Notes under the pieces: model-generated
Told to the model about the DNA's origin: nothing
The model's database searches: none
What the model saw: only the letters and a program-made list of their open reading frames with translations
Made by a program: the position numbers and the translations under genes
From: Ruminococcus flavefaciens
Lineage (GTDB): Bacteria; Bacillota; Clostridia; Oscillospirales; Ruminococcaceae
Assembly: GCA_902777125.1 (NCBI GenBank)
Contig: CACYSQ010000018.1
Span: forward strand, 1 to 43,062
DNA: 43,062 bases
Direction of reading: 5' to 3'
In this document: piece after piece, positions 1 through 8,242 of the stretch
How the letters are laid out: the number at the start of each line of letters is the position of its first letter
Numbering within the stretch: position 1 is the first letter of the stretch

Positions 1-240
1 TTGCTCACGCCGTACTCCTTGCCGACGCTCTCGCTTGTGTCTAACTTTGAACCCACTGGATTCAAAGTTGCGGTGTCGGGTTCTGCGGACGGATTTTCAT
101 GGACGGCAAGCTCTCTCAGAATGTCATTTCGCTTGCCCTGAGAGAACATTTCGCTGTGACGGAGAGCAACGGCGGCAGCCTGTTCGCTGATGCGGAGGTT
201 CTCAAAGCCACGCTGCATTACATTACTCTCGATCACATAG
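1..240 (-). pseudogene. ParB/Spo0J-family partition protein fragment
   Basis: The minus strand has an open frame from about 240 down to the window edge. It contains YVIESNVMQRGFENLRISEQ, then AAAVALRHSEMFSQGKRNDI, then a polar stretch ending KEYGVS. This is the ParB N-domain core found in ParB-like proteins of integrative elements and plasmids of gut Firmicutes (known family; assignment by memory). The family resemblance stops abruptly just before YVIES at about 240. The frame stays open upstream but no longer reads like ParB, and no start with a ribosome binding site is visible. I infer an N-terminally truncated remnant of a mobile element; its C-terminal part lies outside the window. Confidence 0.55.
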
Positions 241-265
241 CAAGATTTATACTCCGAATAAAACT

Positions 266-526
266 GTGACGCTTCATAACACCTATACTGGTCCGTATTC
301 TCCTGGAGCTTCAATGGATATATCATACGAGGATGGTATGACGTGGTTGGAGTTTATTGAATCTAACTTAAACGACAAAACTTTTTACAATTCTAACGGC
401 TTTGTAAAAATACACGCAATTCTTTCCCCTGATTTCATTATACAAAACGGGAGCTCGATAGTAAGCGTCTACGATAAGATAGATGAAAGCGCTGATTATA
501 ATTATTATTATATTCAAGAACCCTGA
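266..526 (+). CDS. Fragment of a surface-type domain protein
   Basis: An 86-residue frame with a GTG start and no ribosome binding site. The frame is open further upstream, across the ParB junction. The text includes YEDGMTWLEFIESN and ends in tyrosines. This resembles the short beta-rich terminal modules with an 'EGMTW.E..NS' motif found in large extracellular or phage-like Firmicutes proteins (family impression, not established). No signal peptide is present. It is most likely the 3' end of a larger gene whose front was lost at the junction near 240. Whether it is expressed is unknown. Confidence 0.35.
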   Translation: MTLHNTYTGPYSPGASMDISYEDGMTWLEFIESNLNDKTFYNSNGFVKIHAILSPDFIIQNGSSIVSVYDKIDESADYNYYYIQEP

Positions 527-573
527 TATCGTTTAACATAAAATCCTATAATAGCATAAAGGAGTAAAAATCA

Positions 574-675
574 ATGAAAGAAAAATACACAGCTCCCGAA
601 GTGGAGATAATTGAATTTGAATCCGAGGACGTTATTACAACAAGTAACACTCCTCCGGAAACAGGCCTCGAATAA
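574..675 (+). CDS. 33-residue acidic peptide, unknown function
   Basis: The ATG at 574 follows AAAGGAG (558-564) by 9 bases and the frame ends with TAA at 673-675. The peptide begins MKEKYTAPEVEIIEFE, continues SEDVITTSN and ends TPPETGLE. It is acidic, has no signal peptide or membrane segment, and has no cysteine. A strong terminator starts 6 bases after the stop, so the gene appears monocistronic. A TATAAT at 547-552 could be a -10 box but lacks a good -35. Peptides of the form 'MK.KY.AP..EI..FE.EDVITTS' recur in ruminococcal genomes as far as I recall; their role is not known to me. No maturation enzyme lies next to it. Confidence 0.6.
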   Translation: MKEKYTAPEVEIIEFESEDVITTSNTPPETGLE

Positions 676-680
676 TAGCG

Positions 681-716
681 AAAAAAAGGCAGTCCCGCGG
701 CGGGCTGCCTTTTTTT
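681..716 (+). terminator. Rho-independent terminator after the small peptide
   Basis: Perfect 12-bp arms AAAAAAAGGCAG (681-692) and CTGCCTTTTTTT (705-716) enclose a GC-rich 12-base loop. The run of T in the second arm makes it a classic intrinsic terminator. It also separates the peptide gene from the cellulase promoter. Confidence 0.85.
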
Positions 717-727
717 GCTGCGTCTAC

Positions 728-756
728 TTGACAAATCGGAAAATATAATGTATAGT
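728..756 (+). promoter_or_regulatory. Sigma-A promoter for the first GH9 gene
   Basis: TTGACA (728-733), a 17-base spacer and TATAGT (751-756). A TATAAT at 744-749 is only 10 bases from the -35, so it is the less likely -10. The predicted start is near 763, which gives a leader of about 48 bases before the ATG at 811. Confidence 0.65.
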
Positions 757-810
757 TAAAGTGTATAGGCGTGCAGAGACGCGCCAATAAATTTGAGAGG
801 GGTAATTAAA

Positions 811-3198
811 ATGAAGCTCAGAAAGCTTACCGCGGCTGTTTCCGCACTTGCTATCTCATGCAGTGCTGCCGCCGCTTATCCGGCAGTTTCCGGCACAAAA
901 ACTGCCAACGCGGCTGATTCAAAGTACAACTATGCCGAAGCGCTCCAGAAGTCCATGTTCTTCTACGAGGTCCAGCAGGCAGGCAAGCTCCCGGACTGGA
1001 ACTATGTCCAGTGGAGAGCTGATTCAATGGTCAACGAGGAAGGCGAGGAGACTGACGTCTGCAAGGGAGGCTGGTTCGATGCCGGTGACCATTTCAAGTT
1101 CACGCTCACAAACGCTTATTCCGCTGCTATCCTCGGCTGGGGCTACCTTGAGTACAAGGACACCGTCGAAGATAAGGGGCTCGGTGAGATCTACCGCAAC
1201 AATGTTCAGTGGGCTCTCGACTACATCATGCAGTGCGACCGCGGCGACAAGATAATCGGTACTGTCGGCGACTTCACCGGCGGTTCGACCGACCACAACA
1301 TCTGGTGCAGCGCTGAGGTATACCTCCGCAAGCACCACCTCAACAACGGCGACTGGGAGCGTCCGTATGACGAGATAGCGGATTCCTCGACAATGGCACT
1401 TTCCGCAGCAGCTCTCGCCGAGGGCTACCTCATGTTCAAGGACACTCAGCCCGACAAGGCTGCTGCTTACCTCGATCAGGCTAAGACCTATTTCAAGACT
1501 GCCGATAAGATCAGGACCAATGAGAACGGCGCTATGGGCTCGATGTATAATCCTTCCTCATGGGTGGATGACTGTATGTTCGCGGCTATATGGCTCTACA
1601 GGGCTACCGGCGATCAGAGCTACATGGACAAGGTAAGGAGCGATTATATCCCGAATTTCCCGAAGGAGGACCAGTCCACTGACCGCAAGTTCACATGGGG
1701 TCTCTGCTGGGACGATACATCACAGGGCGCAGCTCTCCTCTATGCTCAGGAGACCGGCGATCAGGAGTGGATCGACCACGTTTCCCACCATCTCGATTAC
1801 TGGATAGACGGCTATCACGACAAGAAGGTGCAGTACACTCCCGACGGCATGGCCTGGCTGTTCAGCTGGGGCTCTGCCCGTCATGTCAGCGCTACCTGCT
1901 GGCTCGCAAAGCTCGCCTCCGACACTATTTTCAAGGACAATTCCACACTTCAGGATAAGTACAACAACTGGGCAAAGGGACAGATGGACTACATCTTCGG
2001 CGACAATGCCCTCAAGATGAGCTATGTTCTCGGCATGGGCGACTATACACCCAGTGCGTTCCACCACAGAACAGCTTCCGGCGTTCACGACGACCACTGG
2101 AACCACCTCGGCCTCGAATCCGGCGGCGACGAGGGCTGGCAGACAGAGTACGCGCATACCCTTTACGGCGCTCTCGTAGGCGGTCCCGATCAGGACGGCA
2201 AGTATGTCAACGATGTCGGCAAGTACACCTACTCCGAGGTAGCTATCGACTACAACGCAGGCTATACAGCTTGTCTCTGCGCTATGGTGGACGATTACGG
2301 CGGAAACACTGACCCGAGCTTCCCGCCCACTGAGACACCTACATGGGCTGAGTGGGAGGTCGCAGCCGTTATCAACGGTACTCCCGGAAAAAGCTACACT
2401 GAGCTCAAGACATGGACTATGAACCACACCGCATGGCCGGCAAGAGTTGCTAAGGACATCGAGTTCAGGTACTATTTCAACGTTTCCGAGGTCATCGAGA
2501 ACGGACTTTCCGTTGACGATATCAAGGTCGAGGGCAAGTCTCAGCAGTATTCTGCAGGCGAACAGGGCTACGCAACAGTAAGCGGTCCTTATAAGTACGA
2601 GGGCGATCCCACAGGCAACACCTACTATGCAAGCATCAAGTTCGAGGACGGCCGTGCTATCCAGCCGACAGGTCAGTCTGAGCACCGTGACGAGGTACAG
2701 TTCAGAGTATCTATCCCGGACGCTGTTGACGGCAAGTCCACAGACGGCGCATGGGATACCTCGAATGACTGGTCTTACACAGAGGGTCTTCAGAAGGCAG
2801 ACAACCTCAAGAAGGCTGATTCCCTCAACGATCACATCACAATGTACGTTGACGGCAAGCACGTCTGGGGCACAGAGCCGGACGGCTCAACACCTTCCAC
2901 CGAGCCTGCTACACGTCCGCAGCCCGAGACCAACAGTGATGATCCTACAGACAATCCCACAAAAGATGAAGACTACCTCCGCGGCGATGCAAACTGCGAC
3001 AAGGAAGTAAACATGGCTGACGCTGTTCTTATCATGCAGGCTATCTCGAACCCTGACAAGTACGGCAAGGGCAAGCCTGACGGCATCTCTGACAAGGGCG
3101 AGAAGAACGGTGATGTTGACGGCGATGGTGACGGCCTTACAAACAAGGACGCACTCCGTATCCAGAAGTATAAGTTAGGTCTTATAACCGAGCTTTAA
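811..3198 (+). CDS. GH9-CBM3c-dockerin cellulase
   Basis: Secreted family 9 glycoside hydrolase of 795 residues, expected to cut cellulose as a processive endoglucanase (theme-B GH9). The ATG at 811 follows GAGAGGGG; a TTG 18 bases upstream lies inside that site and is rejected. A signal peptide ends near TANA (about residue 34). The GH9 catalytic module spans about 35-470, with DAGD at 90-93 (Asp base) and Glu476 in SEVAIDYNAGY as general acid. A CBM3c-like module (about 480-670), a Thr/Pro/Glu-rich linker and a type I dockerin (about 723-795) follow. The dockerin calcium loops begin GDANCDKEVNMADAVLIMQ and NGDVDGDGDGLTNKDALRIQ. The enzyme should dock on a cellulosomal scaffoldin. It has its own promoter and terminator. 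Confidence 0.95.
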   Translation: MKLRKLTAAVSALAISCSAAAAYPAVSGTKTANAADSKYNYAEALQKSMFFYEVQQAGKLPDWNYVQWRADSMVNEEGEETDVCKGGWFDAGDHFKFTLTNAYSAAILGWGYLEYKDTVEDKGLGEIYRNNVQWALDYIMQCDRGDKIIGTVGDFTGGSTDHNIWCSAEVYLRKHHLNNGDWERPYDEIADSSTMALSAAALAEGYLMFKDTQPDKAAAYLDQAKTYFKTADKIRTNENGAMGSMYNPSSWVDDCMFAAIWLYRATGDQSYMDKVRSDYIPNFPKEDQSTDRKFTWGLCWDDTSQGAALLYAQETGDQEWIDHVSHHLDYWIDGYHDKKVQYTPDGMAWLFSWGSARHVSATCWLAKLASDTIFKDNSTLQDKYNNWAKGQMDYIFGDNALKMSYVLGMGDYTPSAFHHRTASGVHDDHWNHLGLESGGDEGWQTEYAHTLYGALVGGPDQDGKYVNDVGKYTYSEVAIDYNAGYTACLCAMVDDYGGNTDPSFPPTETPTWAEWEVAAVINGTPGKSYTELKTWTMNHTAWPARVAKDIEFRYYFNVSEVIENGLSVDDIKVEGKSQQYSAGEQGYATVSGPYKYEGDPTGNTYYASIKFEDGRAIQPTGQSEHRDEVQFRVSIPDAVDGKSTDGAWDTSNDWSYTEGLQKADNLKKADSLNDHITMYVDGKHVWGTEPDGSTPSTEPATRPQPETNSDDPTDNPTKDEDYLRGDANCDKEVNMADAVLIMQAISNPDKYGKGKPDGISDKGEKNGDVDGDGDGLTNKDALRIQKYKLGLITEL

Positions 3199-3228
3199 TA
3201 GCATTTAATCAATTCACAAATATTCTAC

Positions 3229-3255
3229 AAAGGGAGCTTCGGCTCCCTTTGATTT
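3229..3255 (+). terminator. Terminator after GH9-CBM3c gene
   Basis: AAAGGGAGC (3229-3237), a TTCG tetraloop and GCTCCCTTT (3242-3250) form a perfect 9-bp stem, followed by a T-rich stretch. Confidence 0.9.
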
Positions 3256-3328
3256 TTGCCGATTTTTGTTATTTTGCACAAATATTGGAGCGTTGCATTA
3301 GGAAAATGTACGAATTTCAGAAAAGCTA

Positions 3329-3357
3329 TTTACTTTTTTGACGCGATATAATATAAT
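3329..3357 (+). promoter_or_regulatory. Possible promoter for the second GH9 gene
   Basis: TTTACT (3329-3334), 17 bases, TATAAT (3352-3357). A TTGACG at 3338-3343 sits too close to the two overlapping TATAAT boxes to pair with them. The start would be near 3364, giving an unusually long leader of about 130 bases. Confidence 0.45.
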
Positions 3358-3367
3358 AAATGATGAT

Positions 3368-3456
3368 AAGAGGGTCCTGTGCAGGCTCATTCTGAGCTTT
3401 TTCCTCTTACATTCATTCATGGTATAACCGCGGCGCTTGCACTGACGCCGCGTTAT
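3368..3456 (+). promoter_or_regulatory. Structured 5' leader of the second GH9 gene
   Basis: Two hairpins lie between the predicted start and the ribosome binding site. The first has outer arms AAGAGG (3368-3373) and CCTCTT (3403-3408) around an inner GCTCA/TGAGC stem (3385-3389, 3393-3397). The second has arms ATAACCGCGGCG (3424-3435) and CGCCGCGTTAT (3446-3456) with one bulge. Neither is followed by a T run that would make it a terminator. They may stabilise the mRNA or control translation; I do not recognise a riboswitch class. Confidence 0.45.
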
Positions 3457-3492
3457 CAGTAATCTTTTATATTAATCAGGGAGGGTATTACA

Positions 3493-6400
3493 ATGCACAA
3501 GAAAATAGCAAAGGCTATTACAGGCAGTCTTACTGCCGCTGCAATGCTCGCTACCAGCGCTGTTGCTTTCATTCCTATGAGCGCATCCGCAGGTCAGCAG
3601 CTCGGACAGGTTGACTTCAATGAAGGCGTAGGTCTTCCGTGGCATACCTGTGAAACAAACCCCGCTAAGCAGACTTTCAACATCAGCGGCGGTACATACA
3701 ATGTTGAGATCGTTACTCCTACCGGTTCTGAAGGTAGATGGGATCTTCAGCTTCGTCACAGAGGCCTGACTATCGTTTCAGGTCATACTTACAAGATAAG
3801 CGGTGAGATCACTCCTTCTGAGGACGGTTACATCTACTCCAAGATCGGTAACTACTCCGGTGAAACTGAGCTCTGGCACAATCTTTCCGGTACAGAGTGG
3901 AAGCCGGCTCAGCTCAAGGGCGGCGAGACATTCAAGTTCAGCGATGAGTTCACAGCTACGGCTTCAATGGACGTTGCTGAGTGGGCTTTCCACTACGGTA
4001 ACTCTATCGGTACTGTTGCTGAGACAAAGTATCAGCATACTGATACAGGTTTCCCGGCTGGCACAGTTATCAAGTTCGATAACCTTTCACTCATAGATAC
4101 AACTTCTGATGCGAACGACTGGGATAAGACCAACGAGTTCGGCGTTATCAGACCTAAGAGCAATGTTCGTCTCAATCAGGTAGGTTACTATCCGAACCTC
4201 GCTAAGAAGGCTTCTTATGTAACTGATGCTGATACTCCTCTTGACTGGGAAGTTCGCAATTCCTCCGGTACTGCTGTTCTCACAGGCAAGACCAAGGTAT
4301 TCGGTGCTGACCCTGATTCAGGTAACGGCAAGACTGAGACATATGTAGATAAGAACGGCAATACCCTCAAGAAGGTAAAGGATTCCGGTGCTAACGTTCA
4401 TATCATCGACTTCTCCGAGCTCAAGGACGAGGGTGAGTATACTCTCTTCGTTAAGGATACAGTTGGTGTTTCCGGTACAGCTTCCGGTCTTACAGACGCT
4501 GCTTACGATACAACTATCAGCGGCGACAAGGTAATGTGGAAGAACTGGAAGACTGAAAAGTCATATGTTATGAACGAGTCCTGCAAGTTCAAAGTAGGCA
4601 ACGATATCTATGACGGCCTCCTTACTCAGGCAATGAGCTACTACTACCAGAACCGTTCTAACTCCTCTTGTGAAGAAAAGTACGTTTCCGGCTTCGAGAA
4701 CCCCAAATCCAAGGCTCCCCTTACTCATACTGAAAAGGGTCACCCCAAGGATATCGCACAGGTTCAGAAGGCTTGGATCAAGTCCTACTCTTCTGAGGCT
4801 GAGACTCAGACAGGCGTAACTGTTGACGGTACAGGCGGTTGGTACGATGCCGGTGACCACGGTAAGTACGCTGTTAACGGCGGTGTTTCCGTATGGACAC
4901 TCCAGAATATCTACGAAATGACCAAGAAGCTCGGCACAGACGCTAAGTGGACAGACGGCAAGACCGTTCGTATCCCTGAGAATGGCGACTCTGCTCCTGA
5001 TGCTCTCGATGAGGCAAGAATTGAGCTCCAGTGGATGATGGATATGCAGGTTCCCGCTACAGATTCTATCTGGGGATCCAAGTGCGAAGGCATGGTTTAC
5101 CACAAGCTCCACGACCAGAAGTGGACAGGTCTTGCTATCCACGCATGGCTGTACGAAGGCTTCAAGGGCTGCGTTCGTATCGCTAAGCCCCCGACGTATG
5201 CTGCTTCCTTCAACCTCGCTGCTTGCGGCGCTCAGGCTGCTCGTCTCTGGAAGGGTATAGACGATACATTCGCTGCAAAGGCTCTCGCAGCTGCTGAAAA
5301 GGCTTACGCTGCTGTTAAGAATTCCGGCAACGGCTACAAGGAAAAGGAAGGCAACTGGGAGAAGGATCCTCAGTTCGCACCTCTCGATCAGGCTATCGGC
5401 GGTGGTCCTTACGGTGATACATACGTAATGGACGATATGTACTGGGCTGCTTGTGAGCTCTACATCACAACCGGCAAGGACGAGTATCTCCAGGATCTCG
5501 AGGCTTATGAGAATCCTAACGACAAGAGCGGAACTGATAAGGCTTACAGCCTTACACAGTACCTCGGCGGCGGTGAGAACAAGGGTTCGATCAGCTCCTT
5601 CAACTGGGGTTGTACTTCCGGTCTCGGAAACCTCTCACTCTACCTCAACCAGGATAAGCTTACAGCTGCTAACGCTAAGAAGGTTACTGATTCTATTATT
5701 GATGCCGGCGATGCTTACCTGAAGGTTCAGTCTGAGCAGGGTATGGGTATTCCTTACTACGGCACAACATTCACAGATGATATCAACATCGGTAAGACTA
5801 AGGACGGCAAGTCTATCATCGTTGAGGGTTATGAGTGGGGTTCAAACTCCTTCGTAATCAACAATGCTATCGTTCTTGCTTACGCTTACATCGCTTCCGA
5901 CAATACTAAGTACCTCAACGGTGCTTCTGAGGCTCTCGACTACATCTTCGGACGTAACGGACTTGACTTCTCTTACGTTTCCGGTTGGGGCGAGACATCT
6001 CTGACATATCCTCACCACAGATTCTGGGCTGGCGGTATCGATCCCGAATTCCCGCTCGCACCTAAGGGCGTACTCTCCGGTGGTCCTGGTGCTGGTATGC
6101 AGGATCCTTACATCGGCGGTCTCGGCTACACAAGAGGTACTCTTGCAAACCAGAAGTGCTACGTTGACTCTGCTGAGGCATGGTCTGTTAACGAGATCAC
6201 TATCAACTGGAATGCTCCTCTCGTTTGGATGTCTTCATTCATGGACGATATGGCAGCAGGCGCTAAGCCGCAGCCTAGTTCTGAGTCTGAGTCCAACTCT
6301 GATATCGACGACGGTCTCTGGGGCGATGCTAACTGCGACGGTCAGGTTAATATGGCTGACGCTGTACTCATCATGCAGTCTATCGGCAACCCCGATAAGT

Positions 6401-6552
6401 ATGGTAAGGGCAAGCCCGACGGCATCACTGAAAAGGGTGAGAAGAACGGCGACGTTGAGAACAACGGCGACGGTATCACTAACAAGGATGCTCTCAAGAT
6501 CCAGAGATATAAGCTCAATATCATCACTGAGACTGAGTTTATGGCTAAGTAA
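3493..6552 (+). CDS. CBM4-Ig-GH9-dockerin cellulase
   Basis: Secreted 1019-residue theme-D GH9 enzyme, related in architecture to CbhA/CelK-type exo- or endo-cellulases. The ATG follows GGGAGGG closely. A signal peptide ends at MSASA (about residue 33). A CBM4-like beta-sandwich spans about 36-205 and an Ig-like module about 225-320 (starts RLNQVGYYP). The GH9 catalytic module covers about 370-930, with DAGD at 452-455 and Glu901 in NEITINWN as general acid. A short Ser/Glu linker precedes a type I dockerin (about 944-1019), first loop GDANCDGQVNMADAVLIMQ. This dockerin is nearly the same as that of the preceding cellulase, including the NPDKYGKGKPDG spacer. Both enzymes should therefore bind the same cohesins. 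The gene uses more T-ending codons than its neighbour. Confidence 0.95.
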   Translation: MHKKIAKAITGSLTAAAMLATSAVAFIPMSASAGQQLGQVDFNEGVGLPWHTCETNPAKQTFNISGGTYNVEIVTPTGSEGRWDLQLRHRGLTIVSGHTYKISGEITPSEDGYIYSKIGNYSGETELWHNLSGTEWKPAQLKGGETFKFSDEFTATASMDVAEWAFHYGNSIGTVAETKYQHTDTGFPAGTVIKFDNLSLIDTTSDANDWDKTNEFGVIRPKSNVRLNQVGYYPNLAKKASYVTDADTPLDWEVRNSSGTAVLTGKTKVFGADPDSGNGKTETYVDKNGNTLKKVKDSGANVHIIDFSELKDEGEYTLFVKDTVGVSGTASGLTDAAYDTTISGDKVMWKNWKTEKSYVMNESCKFKVGNDIYDGLLTQAMSYYYQNRSNSSCEEKYVSGFENPKSKAPLTHTEKGHPKDIAQVQKAWIKSYSSEAETQTGVTVDGTGGWYDAGDHGKYAVNGGVSVWTLQNIYEMTKKLGTDAKWTDGKTVRIPENGDSAPDALDEARIELQWMMDMQVPATDSIWGSKCEGMVYHKLHDQKWTGLAIHAWLYEGFKGCVRIAKPPTYAASFNLAACGAQAARLWKGIDDTFAAKALAAAEKAYAAVKNSGNGYKEKEGNWEKDPQFAPLDQAIGGGPYGDTYVMDDMYWAACELYITTGKDEYLQDLEAYENPNDKSGTDKAYSLTQYLGGGENKGSISSFNWGCTSGLGNLSLYLNQDKLTAANAKKVTDSIIDAGDAYLKVQSEQGMGIPYYGTTFTDDINIGKTKDGKSIIVEGYEWGSNSFVINNAIVLAYAYIASDNTKYLNGASEALDYIFGRNGLDFSYVSGWGETSLTYPHHRFWAGGIDPEFPLAPKGVLSGGPGAGMQDPYIGGLGYTRGTLANQKCYVDSAEAWSVNEITINWNAPLVWMSSFMDDMAAGAKPQPSSESESNSDIDDGLWGDANCDGQVNMADAVLIMQSIGNPDKYGKGKPDGITEKGEKNGDVENNGDGITNKDALKIQRYKLNIITETEFMAK

Positions 6553-6567
6553 TATGACCTTAATATG

Positions 6568-6595
6568 GGAGGACGCTTCGGCGTCCTCCTTTTTT
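6568..6595 (+). terminator. Terminator after CBM4-GH9 gene
   Basis: GGAGGACGC (6568-6576), TTCG loop, GCGTCCTCC (6581-6589), then six T. Perfect 9-bp stem. Confidence 0.9.
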
Positions 6596-6605
6596 ACGTT
6601 GTTAT

Positions 6606-6640
6606 AAAAATAACCGGAAGCAGAAAAGCTTCCGGTTTTA
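6606..6640 (-). terminator. CCGGAAGC-type terminator hairpin for the LRR gene
   Basis: ACCGGAAGC (6613-6621) and GCTTCCGGT (6628-6636) pair around AGAAAA. Read on the minus strand the hairpin is followed by ATTTTTA, so it can terminate the convergent leucine-rich-repeat gene that ends at 6711. On the plus strand TTTTA also follows. The same CCGGAAGC/GCTTCCGG core recurs at 17860-17884 and 36319-36344. Confidence 0.7.
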
Positions 6641-6710
6641 TAATTATAAAATGGAGATCATACCATTGTGTGTAAAGCACTTCTTCAAAAAAATCGAGTT
6701 AGCGTCATTG

Positions 6711-7961
6711 TTATGACAGGTAGTTCTTTCCGAACGGAGTCCTTTCAAAGGAGCTCATAACGTAATTTGTGACCTTATCAGGTCCGAATGTTTCGAGGTT
6801 AGTTTCGAGCTTGGTCTCTGTTCTCGGTAGGACGACCTCTGTTCCGGGCGAAAGCCGTACATCAGAAAGGTTCTCGCAGTCCATGAACGCGCAGCTCTCA
6901 ATCTTCTTCACGGAGTCCGGGATAACAATGCTACTGAGACTGAGGCAGCACAGGAAAGCTTCGGAGGGGATCAGCGTGATATTCTTTGAGAGAATGATAT
7001 TTTCGAGGCCGTCGCAGAATGCGAACGAACGGGTGCCGATCCTTGTAACGCTGTCCGGGATGACGATGCTTCTGAGGGAGGTGCAGCCGGCAAACGCATC
7101 GGTGTCGATCTCCTTCAGTCCGTTGGGAAGAATGACATCGGAGAGAGCCTCGCAGTCCTTGAAAGCCTCGCGCGGAATGACGGTGACACCCATGGGAATG
7201 CTGATACTTGTCAGCGAAACGCAGCGCTTGAATGCTTCTCTGCCGATAACATTGACGCTGTCGGGGATAATGACTTTTTTCAGTCTTTGGCGGGACATGA
7301 AAGCCCATGCGCCTATCTCGGCAACGCCATGCGGGATAACGACAGTTTCGGCATCACCCTGATATTTTTCGAGAATGCCATCCCTGATGACGAATTCCTC
7401 GCCGTTTGTTACGATGGACGCAGACGGCTCGTCCTTTTTCAATGTGGGAATGCTCATGACGGGGGAGGGAACCGGTGCCGGTCTTACGGGAGCTGCTGCA
7501 CGGACAGGCGAAACGGGTGCGGCAGGCTTGACCGGTGCGATTTCTTCCGGCATGGGGACGCGGCATTTGCAGCCCTCGAAGGCGTCTTCCCCGACCGTTA
7601 TACCAATTCGCGGCATATCGACCTTTTTGAGGTTCATGCAGGACTGGAACGCGCATTTTCCGATAGATCTAAGGCTCGAGGGGAGTGTCAGCTCGGTGAG
7701 CTCCCAGCACTCGGCAAACGCATAGTCGCCGATGCTTGTCAGCCCCTTAGCGAAGAGTACGGTTTTCAGCTCAGCGCAGCCGTAAAAAGCCCGTGCTTCG
7801 ATGGACTGAACGCTGTAGTTTATCATCAGTCGCTTTATCTTAGTGCAGTTCATGAAAGCGCCTTCGCCGATAATGCGGACGCCCTGCGGTATCGAGACCG
7901 AAGTTCCGGTACCGTTGTACTTTATGAGTTTGCCGTTTTCGATTACAAATTCAGCTGACAT
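6711..7961 (-). CDS. BspA-like leucine-rich-repeat protein, no signal peptide
   Basis: A 416-residue protein built from BspA-type (LRR_5) repeats with the pattern 'I...AF..C..L..I.IP.SV..I'. Two repeat blocks (about residues 1-135 and 188-395) are joined by a Pro/Ala/Val-rich linker (about 138-175). Each block opens with a similar cap: FVIENGKLIKYNGTGTSVSI and FVIRDGILEKYQGDAETVVI. The ATG at 7961 follows GAGGTG. Most BspA-like proteins are secreted, but this one has no signal peptide, lipobox or membrane segment and no dockerin, so a cytoplasmic scaffold or binding role is inferred. It is monocistronic, with a promoter at 8087-8059 and a terminator hairpin at 6640-6606. Confidence 0.8.
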   Translation of the reverse strand: MSAEFVIENGKLIKYNGTGTSVSIPQGVRIIGEGAFMNCTKIKRLMINYSVQSIEARAFYGCAELKTVLFAKGLTSIGDYAFAECWELTELTLPSSLRSIGKCAFQSCMNLKKVDMPRIGITVGEDAFEGCKCRVPMPEEIAPVKPAAPVSPVRAAAPVRPAPVPSPVMSIPTLKKDEPSASIVTNGEEFVIRDGILEKYQGDAETVVIPHGVAEIGAWAFMSRQRLKKVIIPDSVNVIGREAFKRCVSLTSISIPMGVTVIPREAFKDCEALSDVILPNGLKEIDTDAFAGCTSLRSIVIPDSVTRIGTRSFAFCDGLENIILSKNITLIPSEAFLCCLSLSSIVIPDSVKKIESCAFMDCENLSDVRLSPGTEVVLPRTETKLETNLETFGPDKVTNYVMSSFERTPFGKNYLS

Positions 7962-8058
7962 ATCAACACCTCATTTTGTTCCGGGATAAACCGATCCGCT
8001 TGAAAAGACCGGTTTTAAGATATAATAACGCTTCCGAATGGAAAAAACTGTCAAGCAT

Positions 8059-8087
8059 ATTATACCACGAAGGACTGTATATTGCAA
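8059..8087 (-). promoter_or_regulatory. Promoter for the LRR protein gene
   Basis: On the minus strand: TTGCAA (8087-8082), 17 bases, TATAAT (8064-8059), with TGG directly before the -10 (extended -10). The start would be near 8052, about 90 bases before the ATG. Confidence 0.7.
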
Positions 8088-8110
8088 CAATTTTCGGAAA
8101 AAAGACCGTC

Positions 8111-8139
8111 TTGCTTTTTTAGTGTCCTTGTGCTATAAT
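8111..8139 (+). promoter_or_regulatory. Promoter for the methyltransferase gene
   Basis: TTGCTT (8111-8116), 17 bases, TATAAT (8134-8139), preceded by TGC (extended -10). The start would be near 8146, giving a leader of about 130 bases. The -35 boxes of this promoter and the divergent LRR promoter lie about 25 bases apart. Confidence 0.7.
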
Positions 8140-8162
8140 GAATAAAAAGGAGGGATACGGTG

Positions 8163-8201
8163 ATGCTGCGAGATAACTGCTCGGTGCAGTTCAGAATCTG
8201 A
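8163..8201 (+). CDS. Putative 12-residue leader peptide
   Basis: ATG at 8163 follows AAGGAGGG (8147-8154) by 8 bases, one of the strongest ribosome binding sites in the window, yet encodes only MLRDNCSVQFRI before TGA. It lies in the leader of the methyltransferase gene and overlaps pairing segments of the hairpins there. Its translation could control which hairpin forms. No run of codons for a single amino acid is present. Confidence 0.4.
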   Translation: MLRDNCSVQFRI

Positions 8202-8242
8202 TAACGACCGTACCGAGTAAAAATGTTGTCAGTTGACTGCAC
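8176..8242 (+). promoter_or_regulatory. Leader with mutually exclusive hairpins
   Basis: Three pairings share bases. ACTGC (8176-8180) pairs with GCAGT (8186-8190). CTCGGT (8180-8185) pairs with ACCGAG (8212-8217). GTGCAGT (8184-8190) pairs with ACTGCAC (8236-8242). They cannot all form together. No T run follows, so control would act at ribosome access (binding site at 8261-8267) rather than by a canonical terminator. It lacks the T-box antiterminator sequence. Confidence 0.4.

Noticed and set aside
1720-2862. Long minus-strand open frame (380 codons) inside the first cellulase
   Set aside because: It is antisense to a clear GH9-CBM3c gene, has no ribosome site and has low-complexity Val/Leu-rich text typical of a shadow frame.
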